64,000 nucleotides of DNA from an uncultured Sphingomonadaceae bacterium (lineage in GTDB: Bacteria > Pseudomonadota > Alphaproteobacteria > Sphingomonadales > Sphingomonadaceae), in contig CALKUK010000011.1 in the NCBI GenBank assembly GCA_937996655.1, positions 434,001 to 498,000 of the forward strand, in the 5' to 3' direction. The notes under the pieces are model-generated. The model searched no databases. It worked only from the letters and a program-made list of their open reading frames with translations, and was not told the DNA's origin. The position numbers were made by a program, and so were the translations under genes. Numbering within the stretch: position 1 is the first letter of the stretch; every line of letters begins with the position of its first letter. Of the stretch, positions 8,920-17,021 are shown in pieces.

Positions 8920-9591
8920 TTAGTATTCGCCGCGCGCGACTTGGCGGGATTCGAGCAGATCCCAGAGGCCGCGATGTTGGGCGAGCAACTGTTGCGCGCC
9001 AAAACTCAGGGCTCTTTCTGACGCCGGTGCCGCTGCAATAGCGCGGATGGCGGCGGCAGTTTCCTCAGGCTGCGGCAAAGTGCAGCGCGGCGGAATAAGC
9101 CCAAAGCGTTCGGCGGCACGGTCCAGAATCAAGCGAATCGCGGCCCAATCCAGAATGAGTGTCGCTGCCGCGCCAAAAGCACAGCCAAGGCGATCGGAAT
9201 GGGACAGCATTTCCATCGCATGATGCTGACTGGTGAGCGCGGCCTCACATTCAGCTTGGCCGGGTGTGCTGGGCGTCGGGCCGACCGCCACGACGAGTTT
9301 GGTGAGGTAAGAACGTTCCTGATCAAAGCCATCAATCGCGGCTTCAAACCAGTCTTGCGTCTCCCGGTTTGGCGTTTTGGCGAGCGCTGACGCCACGATA
9401 CCCGGATGCCGCCCGTGCAGGTAACCGAAATGGTGGATCGCATCGGCAAGATTGCGTGTCGCATGGCGACCTCGCAAAAGCTCATCGCTGCAGACATAGT
9501 CATGCGCGGCAGAGCCATCTTGCGCGGCAAGCGCGATGATGACGGCGGGGAGCCCTCTCGTCGCTTTATCTTCCATCGCTCTGGATGCCAT
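8920..9591 (-). CDS. Uncharacterised helical protein
   Basis: I do not recognise this 223-residue protein with confidence. It is alanine-rich and largely helical, with His-rich segments (HHFGYLHGRH near residue 55 and SQHHAMEML near residue 125) and no signal peptide or membrane span. The His pairs and helical pattern could suit a metal-binding or four-helix fold, but that is speculation. Codon usage matches its neighbours, so it is a real gene. An alternative start is the internal ATG at 9576. It lies upstream of the moxR gene on the same strand. Confidence 0.7.
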   Translation of the reverse strand: MASRAMEDKATRGLPAVIIALAAQDGSAAHDYVCSDELLRGRHATRNLADAIHHFGYLHGRHPGIVASALAKTPNRETQDWFEAAIDGFDQERSYLTKLVVAVGPTPSTPGQAECEAALTSQHHAMEMLSHSDRLGCAFGAAATLILDWAAIRLILDRAAERFGLIPPRCTLPQPEETAAAIRAIAAAPASERALSFGAQQLLAQHRGLWDLLESRQVARGEY

Positions 9592-9702
9592 GTTGACCTT
9601 TCACCGTTCCCGACACGTGCTGTCAGGGACCCTTGTGGACCAAGGCCTCTATACGAACGGCGTAAAGGTATCGTTTATTTGCAATTATCTTTTGGAGAAC
9701 GT

Positions 9703-9801
9703 TTGAAGAGTGGATTGGTTGCATCGGTATGTCCGATGGCATTGGCCCAAATGCGTTGCGCCCGGGTCGTTTCCGGCCCGGGCGCATTGCGTGACGAATA
9801 G
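9703..9801 (+). CDS. Possible 32-residue leader peptide
   Basis: A TTG start at 9703 is preceded five bases away by GGAG (9694-9697) and opens a 32-codon frame ending in TAG at 9799-9801. The peptide reads as neutral to basic, with two cysteines and a C-terminal VVSGPGALRDE. A strong inverted repeat (9757-9786) lies inside the frame, the layout expected of a translated leader that controls RNA folding. It could equally be chance coding within a structured 5' leader. It is not a family I recognise. Confidence 0.25.
   Translation: MKSGLVASVCPMALAQMRCARVVSGPGALRDE
9757..9786 (+). promoter_or_regulatory. Strong hairpin upstream of lolC
   Basis: A perfect 10-base inverted repeat, TGCGCCCGGG (9757-9766) and CCCGGGCGCA (9777-9786), encloses a 10-base loop. 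No T-run follows, so it is not a standard intrinsic terminator for either strand. Its position inside a short frame about 250 bases before lolC suggests an RNA control element. Confidence 0.4.
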
Positions 9802-10033
9802 AAACTCGTCCGCCCCCATTTGATTTTCGTCCCTGCCGATCAGCTTTGCGCCGTTCTTGCTGGGTCTCCCCGAACCGTTGGCTGTTGCCCGTGTCCAGTC
9901 ACTTTGGGCTATCTGATCAGAACCGCATTGTCATCGGGTTGGAGGTCAACCGAAACCGATTTGAAGACTCGTGTGTTGATTCCGCAACAGGTGTGCAGGC
10001 CATTGCCAGCGCTGCCTGTGAACTCTAGACCGC

Positions 10034-11290
10034 GTGTCGATGCTTCTGACCCGCTATGAGCGCTTCATCGCCAAACGCTATTTGCTGCCCGGAAAGGGAG
10101 ATGGGTTCATCTTCCTTGTGGCCTCGATCAGTCTGATTGCGGTCATGCTGGGGGTGGCTGCCCTCATCATCGTCATGAGCGTCATGAACGGTTTTCGGGC
10201 AGAACTGTTTGACAAGATCGTTGGGCTGAACGGCCACGCCGTCGTTCAAGGCTATGATGGGAAGCTTAACGGCTGGCAGGACATTGTGGCGCAGGCGCGG
10301 GCGACTCCGGGCGTCAAATCTGCAACACCGTTGATCGAGCAGCCTTTGATGACCAGCTTCAACGGACGCGTGCAAGGGATCCTGTTGCGCGGCATGCGAG
10401 TGTCCGACATCCGGGCCAACCCATTGCTGAAGACCAAGGTGTTGGCAGGGTCCATTCAAGAGCTTTCGCCCGGCAGCGGTAATGTGGCCATTGGCGCGCG
10501 GCTGGCAGAGGCACTCGGCGCGCAGGTCGGCAGTATGATCAGCCTTGTCTCGCCCGATGGCCAGTCGACCCCGTTTGGCTCCGTGCCGCGGATCGTCGCT
10601 TATCGGGTGTCCGCCATTTTTGAGGTGGGCATCTATGATTACGACAAAGCGTTTGTGATCATGCCGATTGAGGATGCGCAATCCTTCCTGCTGCTCGGCG
10701 ATGCGGTGGGCATGGTGGAAATCGATACGGTGGATGCCGACCGGGTGGGGGATATCCTCGCCCCGCTTGCGCCCAAGGTGCGTGACCGCGGCGTCATCAA
10801 CGATTGGCGCAATATGAATGCATCGCTGTTTGAGGCGCTGGCGGTGGACCGTGTGGTGTCGTTCGTGGTGCTGTCGATCATCATTCTGGTGGCGGCCTTC
10901 AACATCCTGTCGTCGCTGATCATGTTGGTGCGCGCAAAGACGCGCGACATTGCGATCCTGCGGACCATGGGTGCCTCACGCAGCGGTATCTTGCGCATTT
11001 TCATGACTGTGGGGACGACCATTGGTGCCCTAGGCACTGTTGCGGGCGTGATCCTTGGCTTCATATTCCTGTTTTTCCGCCAAAGCGTGGTCAATGCCAT
11101 CCAGTTCCTGACCGGACAGACTCTGTGGGACCCGCAGATCCGCTATCTGACGGAACTGCCGTCAAAGGTGGACCCGCTTGAGATTCTGGGCATCACCCTC
11201 ATGGCGTTTTTCTTTAGTTTTCTCGCCACACTCTACCCGGCCTTCAAGGCGGCGAGTACCGATCCTGTGCAGGTGCTCCGCTATGAATAG
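10034..11290 (+). CDS. lolC: Lipoprotein-releasing ABC transporter permease LolC/E type
   Basis: The 418-residue permease belongs to the LolC/LolE family, which extracts outer-membrane lipoproteins from the inner membrane and hands them to LolA. A first membrane helix (about residues 25-50, with IVMSVMNGFRAEL at its end) precedes a large periplasmic domain (about 50-270) and three C-terminal helices. The C-terminus has the family ending YPAFKAASTDPVQVLRYE. A GTG at 10034 and an ATG at 10040 are both possible starts. lolD follows with an 8-base overlap. With only one permease gene present the complex is probably a LolF-like homodimer with LolD, as in many alphaproteobacteria (inference). Confidence 0.93.
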   Translation: MSMLLTRYERFIAKRYLLPGKGDGFIFLVASISLIAVMLGVAALIIVMSVMNGFRAELFDKIVGLNGHAVVQGYDGKLNGWQDIVAQARATPGVKSATPLIEQPLMTSFNGRVQGILLRGMRVSDIRANPLLKTKVLAGSIQELSPGSGNVAIGARLAEALGAQVGSMISLVSPDGQSTPFGSVPRIVAYRVSAIFEVGIYDYDKAFVIMPIEDAQSFLLLGDAVGMVEIDTVDADRVGDILAPLAPKVRDRGVINDWRNMNASLFEALAVDRVVSFVVLSIIILVAAFNILSSLIMLVRAKTRDIAILRTMGASRSGILRIFMTVGTTIGALGTVAGVILGFIFLFFRQSVVNAIQFLTGQTLWDPQIRYLTELPSKVDPLEILGITLMAFFFSFLATLYPAFKAASTDPVQVLRYE

Positions 11291-11957
11291 CATGGTCGAC
11301 GTCACCGGTCTGAAGCGCACCTTTGTGCAGGGCAGCGCGCGCATCGATGTGCTGCGCGGTGTTGATCTGACCATCGCAGAAGGGGAGATTGTGGCACTTC
11401 TCGGGCCGTCAGGTTCCGGCAAGTCGACCATGTTGCAGGCCATCGGCCTTCTGGAAGGCGGTTTTGAAGGCTCCATCCGCATTTGTGGAGAAGAGGTGGC
11501 GGCGCTCGACAATGACGGCCGCACCCGTGTCCGCCGCGATATGCTGGGTTTTGTCTACCAGTTCCATCATCTGCTGCCGGATTTCTCGGCCGTGGAAAAT
11601 GTCATGCTGCCGCAGCTTGTCCGTGATTCGGAAATGGCATCCGCGCATGGGCGGGCAGAAAAGCTGTTGTCTGCATTGGGGCTGGGCCACCGCCTGACGC
11701 ACCGTCCGAGCCAATTGTCAGGCGGGGAGCAGCAGCGGGTTGCCGTGGCGCGCGCTCTGGCAAACCGTCCCAAGCTGGTCTTGGCGGATGAGCCCACCGG
11801 AAATCTTGATGAGAATACGGCAGATATTGTTCTGGGAGAATTCCTCAATCTGGTACGCGGCGAGGGGGCTTCTGCCTTGGTTGCGACCCATAATGAGCGA
11901 CTTGCTGGCAAAATGGATCGAGTTGTTCGCCTCCATGATGGTCACCTCATCGCTTAA
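11283..11957 (+). CDS. lolD: Lipoprotein-releasing ABC transporter ATPase LolD
   Basis: This 224-residue ABC ATPase powers lipoprotein release by the LolC-type permease encoded just upstream. Walker A GPSGSGKST (near residue 41), the Q-loop YQFHHLLPDFSA that is typical of the LolD/MacB branch, signature LSGGEQQR and Walker B LVLADEPTGN are all present. The start ATG at 11283 overlaps the end of lolC; a second ATG at 11292 is also possible. Peripheral to the cytoplasmic face of the inner membrane. Confidence 0.95.
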   Translation: MNSMVDVTGLKRTFVQGSARIDVLRGVDLTIAEGEIVALLGPSGSGKSTMLQAIGLLEGGFEGSIRICGEEVAALDNDGRTRVRRDMLGFVYQFHHLLPDFSAVENVMLPQLVRDSEMASAHGRAEKLLSALGLGHRLTHRPSQLSGGEQQRVAVARALANRPKLVLADEPTGNLDENTADIVLGEFLNLVRGEGASALVATHNERLAGKMDRVVRLHDGHLIA

Positions 11958-12028
11958 GCATTGATTAGCGCGAACTGGAAACCCATATTTGGAATAACGG
12001 GTTGCCCGATGCGCCCGACGGAGTTCGA

Positions 12029-14428
12029 ATGACAATCAATCTTCCCTTGCTGCCCCTTCGTGACATTGTGGTTTTCCCGCACATGATCGTGCCCCTGTTT
12101 GTCGGCCGCGACAAATCTGTGGCGGCGCTTGAACAGGCCATGTCGGGTGAGAAAGAAATTTTTCTCGTGGCGCAGCTCGATCCGGGTCAGGATGATCCGG
12201 GTCGTGATGATCTCTATGACATCGGCGTGACCGCAACAGTGCTCCAACTGTTGAAGCTGCCCGATGGAACCGTCCGCGTGCTCGTGGAAGGCAAGCAGCG
12301 TGCTAAGCTGACGAACATTGAAACGTCAGGCGCGCTCGTTTTGGCTGAAGTCGAAACGCTGGAACCGTCGGACGACAGCGAAAATGACGAAGTCGAAGCG
12401 CTGATGCGTTCCGTCATCGACCGGTTTGAGAATTATTCGAAGCTCAACAAGAAGCTGCCGGCGGAAACGGCTGTGCAGTTGAGTGAGATTGAAGATGCGG
12501 ACCGTCTCGCCGACTCCGTCGCGGCCAATCTGGCGCTCAAGGTGGCGGACAAGCAGACACTGCTTGTCGAAATGGACACGGGGAAGCGTCTGGAAATGGC
12601 GCTCGCCTTCATGGAGGGTGAGCTCAGCGTCCTTCAGGTCGAAAAGAAGATCCGCAGCCGCGTAAAGCGGCAGATGGAGAAGACCCAGCGCGAGTATTAT
12701 CTGAATGAACAGCTGAAGGCCATTCAGCGCGAACTCGGTAATGAGGGCGAAGAAGGCGACGGCAACGAGATTCAGGAGCTTCAGAACAAGATCGACAGCA
12801 TGAAGCTGTCCAAGGACGCGCGCACCAAGGCGACGGCCGAGATCAAGAAGCTGAAGACGATGGCACCGATGTCGGCCGAAGCGACTGTCGTGCGCAATTA
12901 TCTGGATGTCCTGCTGGGCCTGCCTTGGGGCAAGAAGTCCAAGCTGAAGAAGGATATCGCAGCGGCGCAGGCCATTCTCGATGCCGATCACTATGCGCTG
13001 GAAAAGGTCAAAGACCGGATCGTCGAATATCTCGCCGTGCAGGCCCGCACCAACAAGCTGAAGGGGCCGATCCTCTGCCTCGTTGGCCCGCCGGGCGTGG
13101 GCAAGACCTCGCTTGGCCGTTCGATTGCGAAGGCGACGGGACGCGAGTTCATCCGCCAATCGCTGGGCGGTGTGCGGGATGAAGCAGAAATCCGCGGTCA
13201 CCGGCGCACTTATATCGGCTCGCTGCCGGGCAAGATTGTGACGAACCTGAAGAAGGCCGGGACCATGAACCCGCTCTTCCTGCTCGATGAGATCGACAAA
13301 TTGGGTCAGGATTTCCGCGGTGATCCCGCGTCAGCCCTGCTCGAAGTGCTCGACCCGGAACAGAACAGCAAGTTCCAGGACCATTATCTGGAAATGGATA
13401 TTGATCTGTCCGACGTCATGTTTGTGACGACGGCGAACTCGCTCAACCTGCCGCAGGCGTTGCTCGACCGCATGGAGATCATCCGTCTGGAAGGCTATAC
13501 CGAGGACGAAAAGGTTGAAATCGCCCAGCGCCACCTGATCGCTAAGCAGATCGACGCTCATGGCCTTAAGCCCGGCGAATTCGTGCTGACCGAAGAAGGC
13601 CTGCGCGTTCTGATCCGCCACTACACGCGGGAAGCGGGTGTGCGTACGCTGGAGCGCGAGATCGCAAAGCTGGCGCGCAAGTCGCTCCGCCGTATCCTTG
13701 AAGGCAAGGCGACGTCGGTTGAGATTACGGCAGACAACATCTCTGAATTTGCCGGTGTCCTGAAATATCGTCACGGCATTGGCGAAGAGGAAAACCAGAT
13801 CGGGGCCGTCACCGGCCTTGCCTGGACCGAAGTCGGCGGAGAGCTACTCACCATCGAAGCAGTGACGGTGCCCGGCAAGGGTGGCGTGCGCACAACGGGT
13901 AAGCTGGGCGACGTGATGACCGAGTCCATTCAGGCCGCGATGAGCTTTGTGAAGGCACGGGCGCCGTCCTACGGTATCAAGCCGAGCCTGTTCCAGCGCA
14001 AGGACATCCACATCCATCTGCCCGAAGGCGCGGTTCCAAAAGATGGTCCGTCGGCGGGTATCGGCATGGTCACAGCCATGGTGTCGACATTGACCGGTAT
14101 TTCGGTGCGGCGCGATGTCGCCATGACGGGGGAAGTGACGCTGCGTGGCCGCGTTCTTCCGATTGGCGGCCTGAAGGAAAAGCTGCTGGCCGCGCTTCGT
14201 GGCGGGATCACCACGGTGATCATTCCGGCCGAGAATGAGAAGGATCTTGCGGAAATTCCTGAGAATGTGAAGCAGGGCCTGAAGATCATTCCGGTCAAGC
14301 ATGTTGATGAGGTGCTGGAAATCGCACTTGCTGATCGGTTGGAGCCGATTGAGTGGACCGAGGCCGATGAACTGGCCGCTCAGCGGCCACCGTTGGCCGG
14401 TGGCGCGGAAGAGGTCGTTCGCCACTGA
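12029..14428 (+). CDS. lon: Endopeptidase La (Lon protease)
   Basis: Lon is the ATP-dependent cytoplasmic protease for misfolded and regulatory proteins. The 799-residue product has the N-terminal substrate-binding domain (LPLLPLRDIVVFPHM), an AAA+ domain with Walker A GPPGVGKT near residue 355 and Walker B LFLLDEID, and a C-terminal protease domain with catalytic Ser675 in PKDGPSAG and Lys716 in GGLKEKLL. A GGAG ribosome site five to six bases before the ATG at 12029 supports this start over an upstream in-frame TTG at 12002. In alphaproteobacteria Lon degrades cell-cycle proteins including the CcrM methylase, which fits the GANTC motifs seen elsewhere in the window. Confidence 0.97.
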   Translation: MTINLPLLPLRDIVVFPHMIVPLFVGRDKSVAALEQAMSGEKEIFLVAQLDPGQDDPGRDDLYDIGVTATVLQLLKLPDGTVRVLVEGKQRAKLTNIETSGALVLAEVETLEPSDDSENDEVEALMRSVIDRFENYSKLNKKLPAETAVQLSEIEDADRLADSVAANLALKVADKQTLLVEMDTGKRLEMALAFMEGELSVLQVEKKIRSRVKRQMEKTQREYYLNEQLKAIQRELGNEGEEGDGNEIQELQNKIDSMKLSKDARTKATAEIKKLKTMAPMSAEATVVRNYLDVLLGLPWGKKSKLKKDIAAAQAILDADHYALEKVKDRIVEYLAVQARTNKLKGPILCLVGPPGVGKTSLGRSIAKATGREFIRQSLGGVRDEAEIRGHRRTYIGSLPGKIVTNLKKAGTMNPLFLLDEIDKLGQDFRGDPASALLEVLDPEQNSKFQDHYLEMDIDLSDVMFVTTANSLNLPQALLDRMEIIRLEGYTEDEKVEIAQRHLIAKQIDAHGLKPGEFVLTEEGLRVLIRHYTREAGVRTLEREIAKLARKSLRRILEGKATSVEITADNISEFAGVLKYRHGIGEEENQIGAVTGLAWTEVGGELLTIEAVTVPGKGGVRTTGKLGDVMTESIQAAMSFVKARAPSYGIKPSLFQRKDIHIHLPEGAVPKDGPSAGIGMVTAMVSTLTGISVRRDVAMTGEVTLRGRVLPIGGLKEKLLAALRGGITTVIIPAENEKDLAEIPENVKQGLKIIPVKHVDEVLEIALADRLEPIEWTEADELAAQRPPLAGGAEEVVRH

Positions 14429-14479
14429 TCGGCGATTGCGACTCGCACTGACATAAAGTCGAAATAATGACGCAATTGT

Positions 14480-14513
14480 CTCCGGAGTGAGCTGATCTGG
14501 CTTCACTCCGGAG
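14480..14513 (+). terminator. Hairpin after lon
   Basis: A perfect 11-base inverted repeat, CTCCGGAGTGA (14480-14490) and TCACTCCGGAG (14503-14513), lies 51 bases after the lon stop with a 12-base loop. It lacks a T-run, so it may be a weak terminator or an RNA-stabilising 3' end. Confidence 0.5.
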
Positions 14514-14584
14514 GGTTGCAGCCAGTTTGGTCGCGAAAAACCTGTCTCAGAGCCCTTTTGCGCACGTTTTCCGGCGCTTTTGCT

Positions 14585-14613
14585 TTGACAGCGCCGCAAG
14601 AGGTGGCATTACA
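14585..14613 (+). promoter_or_regulatory. Likely sigma-70 promoter of the HU gene
   Basis: A perfect TTGACA (14585-14590) is followed 17 bases later by ATTACA (14608-14613), and transcription would start about 60 bases before the HU start codon. The -35 is ideal; the -10 is only a partial match. Confidence 0.5.
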
Positions 14614-14677
14614 CGCGGCACGGCTTTCTGCCGAAATTACACACTAAACCACACACTCGACGAGGGGGTTCCTAAAA

Positions 14678-14950
14678 ATGAACAAGCAAGATCTGATCGC
14701 TGCTGTGGCAGACGCGTCCGGCCTCACCAAGGCTGATGCAAGCAAGGCCGTTGAAGGCGTTTTTGACGCGATCACGGGCGCTCTGAAGAAGGGTGATGAA
14801 GTTCGTCTGGTCGGCTTCGGCACGTTCGCCGTTTCGAAGCGTAAGGCATCCACCGGCCGTAACCCGCGCACGGGCGCGCCGATGGAAATCAAGGCTTCGT
14901 CGCAGCCGAAGTTCAAGGCCGGCAAGGGCCTGAAGGACGCCGTCAACTAA
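14678..14950 (+). CDS. hup: DNA-binding protein HU
   Basis: The 90-residue product is a typical HU nucleoid protein: helical N-terminus MNKQDLIAAVADASGLTKADA, then the beta-arm with GFGTFAVSKRKA and the GRNPRTGAPMEI tip that intercalates into the DNA minor groove. It bends and compacts DNA as a dimer. A GAGGGGG ribosome site precedes the ATG, a good -35 box lies about 90 bases upstream and a strong terminator follows, so this is a monocistronic, probably highly expressed gene. The order lon then hup is common in proteobacteria. Confidence 0.97.
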   Translation: MNKQDLIAAVADASGLTKADASKAVEGVFDAITGALKKGDEVRLVGFGTFAVSKRKASTGRNPRTGAPMEIKASSQPKFKAGKGLKDAVN

Positions 14951-14980
14951 GACGCGCTGTTCCCTTCGGAACAAATATTT

Positions 14981-15020
14981 GACGGGTGGCCCATGAAAAT
15001 GGCGCCACCCGTCTTGTTTT
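14981..15020 (+). terminator. Rho-independent terminator of the HU gene
   Basis: GACGGGTGGC (14981-14990) pairs perfectly with GCCACCCGTC (15004-15013) and is followed by TTGTTTT, 30 bases after the HU stop. Confidence 0.9.
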
Positions 15021-15059
15021 GGGCAGAGGCCTCGGTTAGGGGCATCGCCTTCATGGCGT

Positions 15060-15134
15060 GGGCGCGTAGCTCAGCGGTAGAGCACACCCTTCACACGGGT
15101 GGGGTCACAGGTTCAATCCCTGTCGCGCCCACCA
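15060..15134 (+). tRNA. tRNA-Val (CAC)
   Basis: A complete cloverleaf is readable: acceptor GGGCGCG/CGCGCCC, D-arm GCTC/GAGC, anticodon stem CACCC/GGGTG around loop TTCACAC (anticodon CAC), T-arm ACAGG/CCTGT, and an encoded ACCA end. Confidence 0.97.
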
Positions 15135-15142
15135 CGCCCCTC

Positions 15143-16909
15143 TCACAATCGCTTTGACGGCCCCAGCTTGGGGGCCTTTTCAAGGTCTGCACGATGTTTG
15201 ATCGCGGCCCGCAATTCATCCCGCTTTTCGTGGATGGAGGCAATGACCGGTCCCATCGCAACACCCAGATCCACCAAAACGGCTTCAGACAGCTGCAGGG
15301 AGCTTTCCAGCGTCTCTGGCACGGCATCTGAAGCGCCGGCGCGGTAAAGCTCTGCTGCATGGTCCGGATCGCGCGCACGGGCGACAATCGTGATCTCGGG
15401 ATAGCGTTCCCGGATACGGCGCGTCAGCCGCGCAGCCTGCACATGATCGTCCATCGTCAGTACAAGAGCGGGACAATGCGAGACGCCAAGCGCCTCCAGC
15501 GTTTCCAGCCGTGTCGCATCGCCATATCTGACGGGAAGGGCTTCCCTGCGGGCGCGGTTGACCGTGTCGACATTGTCTTCAAGCGCCACCCACTTCTTGC
15601 CATGACTTTGCAGCATATCTGCCACCATGCGTCCCACACGCCCATAGCCGACGATGATGGTGCGGGGCTCAGTCACGTCCTCTTCGTCTTTTTGCTCTTG
15701 TCCGGCGCCATGGCGCGCCTCGACCCAAGCGGCCGCCTCATGCCCAAGTCGCGCCAATAACGGCGTTATTGTGAGGCCAAGGGCCGTCACAACCTGCCAG
15801 AAGCCCGCAATATCGGCCGAGATGAGGCCGGCCTGCAGCGCGGCGGCCAAGACGATCAACGTTGTTTCGGACGGGCTGGACATCAACACACCCACTTCGG
15901 CGGCCACGCCCCTGCGGACGCCGTTGAGACGCAACAGGCCGCTGGTGACAGCCATCTTAATCGCCAGCACACCTATCAGGGCGACGGCGATTTCCGGCCA
16001 TTGCTCCCCCATCCGGTCAAGATCGAGCTGCATTCCCACGGTGATCAGGAATATCCCGAGGGCGAGGCCCTTAAAGGGCAGGACGACCGCTTCCACTTCG
16101 CTGCGATAGGCTGTCTCTGCGATCAGCAACCCTGCAACCAGCGCCCCCATGATGGGGGACAGCCCCACACTGACCGTCAGCATGCTGGACGTGATGACGA
16201 CAAGCAGGCTGGCCGACAGAAACAGCTCCGGGCTCTTCGTCCGCGCCGCTTGAGCAAAGAGCGGCGGCAGAAGGAAACGGCCAAGGATGAACATTGCAAG
16301 CAGTGTCGCCGCGCCGGTGCCGACCATCCCAGCCATCCCCGCAAGATCGGCCAGCGCCGCGCCGCCCACCGACCCAAGCAGGAAGACGATTGGCACAAGC
16401 GCAAGATCTTCAAACAGAAGCATGCCAAATGCGTTTTTGCCAACGGCTCCTGTGGTGCCGGAAATGGGCAGGACGAGCGCTGTTGAGGAAAGGGCGAGCG
16501 CGACGCCCAGGCCGATGGAAGGCTGAATTCCGCCGCCAAAGGCCCATAAGGCGACACCGATCAAAAGGCCGGATGCAAAGAGCTGCGCCGCGCCCAGCCC
16601 AAAGACCAGCCGCCGCATGGCCCTCAGGCGCGCAAAGGAAAGCTCCAGCCCGATGGTGAACAGCAGGAGGACGATGCCAAGCTCGGCAAAAGGCTCAATC
16701 GAATCCCGGTCTGCGATCGAAAAGGTCTGGAGCCAGGGCATCTGGTCGGCAAAGCGGGCGAGGCCGAAGGGGCCCGTCAGAATGCCAATGAGGATGAAAC
16801 CGATCACCGGCGTGATCCGTACCCGGGCAAAGGCGGGAATAACCACACCGGCGGCGCCGAGGATCAGCAGCGCATCATGAAGGGCTGTCGCACCATTGTC
16901 GCTCGTCAT
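15143..16909 (-). CDS. Kef-type monovalent cation:proton antiporter (CPA2) with RCK domain
   Basis: The 588-residue membrane protein has about twelve hydrophobic spans in its first 390 residues, with the CPA2 signature LFTIGLELSF near residue 84, and a C-terminal cytoplasmic TrkA-N/RCK domain starting at IIVGYGRVGRMVADML near residue 420. Kef-type systems exchange potassium or sodium for protons and are gated by nucleotide or glutathione adducts at the RCK domain. The frame begins at ATG 16909. It stands alone, convergent with tRNA-Val. Ion specificity cannot be told from sequence. Confidence 0.92.
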   Translation of the reverse strand: MTSDNGATALHDALLILGAAGVVIPAFARVRITPVIGFILIGILTGPFGLARFADQMPWLQTFSIADRDSIEPFAELGIVLLLFTIGLELSFARLRAMRRLVFGLGAAQLFASGLLIGVALWAFGGGIQPSIGLGVALALSSTALVLPISGTTGAVGKNAFGMLLFEDLALVPIVFLLGSVGGAALADLAGMAGMVGTGAATLLAMFILGRFLLPPLFAQAARTKSPELFLSASLLVVITSSMLTVSVGLSPIMGALVAGLLIAETAYRSEVEAVVLPFKGLALGIFLITVGMQLDLDRMGEQWPEIAVALIGVLAIKMAVTSGLLRLNGVRRGVAAEVGVLMSSPSETTLIVLAAALQAGLISADIAGFWQVVTALGLTITPLLARLGHEAAAWVEARHGAGQEQKDEEDVTEPRTIIVGYGRVGRMVADMLQSHGKKWVALEDNVDTVNRARREALPVRYGDATRLETLEALGVSHCPALVLTMDDHVQAARLTRRIRERYPEITIVARARDPDHAAELYRAGASDAVPETLESSLQLSEAVLVDLGVAMGPVIASIHEKRDELRAAIKHRADLEKAPKLGPSKRL

Positions 16910-16963
16910 GGGGCGAGCTTAACCCCATTTCGACAGCATTGTCAGGCGCAATGCCAAAATGCC

Positions 16964-16998
16964 AAAAAAAGGGCCGGCAAAGTGTCCTTTGCCAGCCC
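16964..16998 (-). terminator. Rho-independent terminator of icd
   Basis: On the minus strand a 12-base stem (16987-16998 with 16971-16982, one G-T pair) and a 4-base loop are followed by seven T residues (16964-16970), 24 bases after the icd stop. Confidence 0.9.
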
Positions 16999-17021
16999 CA
17001 TTTTGTCTCAATTGAAGAGGA

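Larger units (their letters stand above)
9592..10033 (+). other. 442-base gap upstream of lolC
   Basis: No full-size gene is supported here. The gap holds a possible 32-codon reading frame (9703-9801) with a strong hairpin inside it, and two GANTC motifs (GACTC at 9966 and GATTC at 9978) close to lolC. The rest shows no recognisable RNA gene, repeat or gene remnant. Confidence 0.5.

Noticed and set aside
12326..13201. Long open frame (291 codons) on the minus strand inside lon
   Set aside because: Antisense shadow of a well-conserved gene; no start context or domain.
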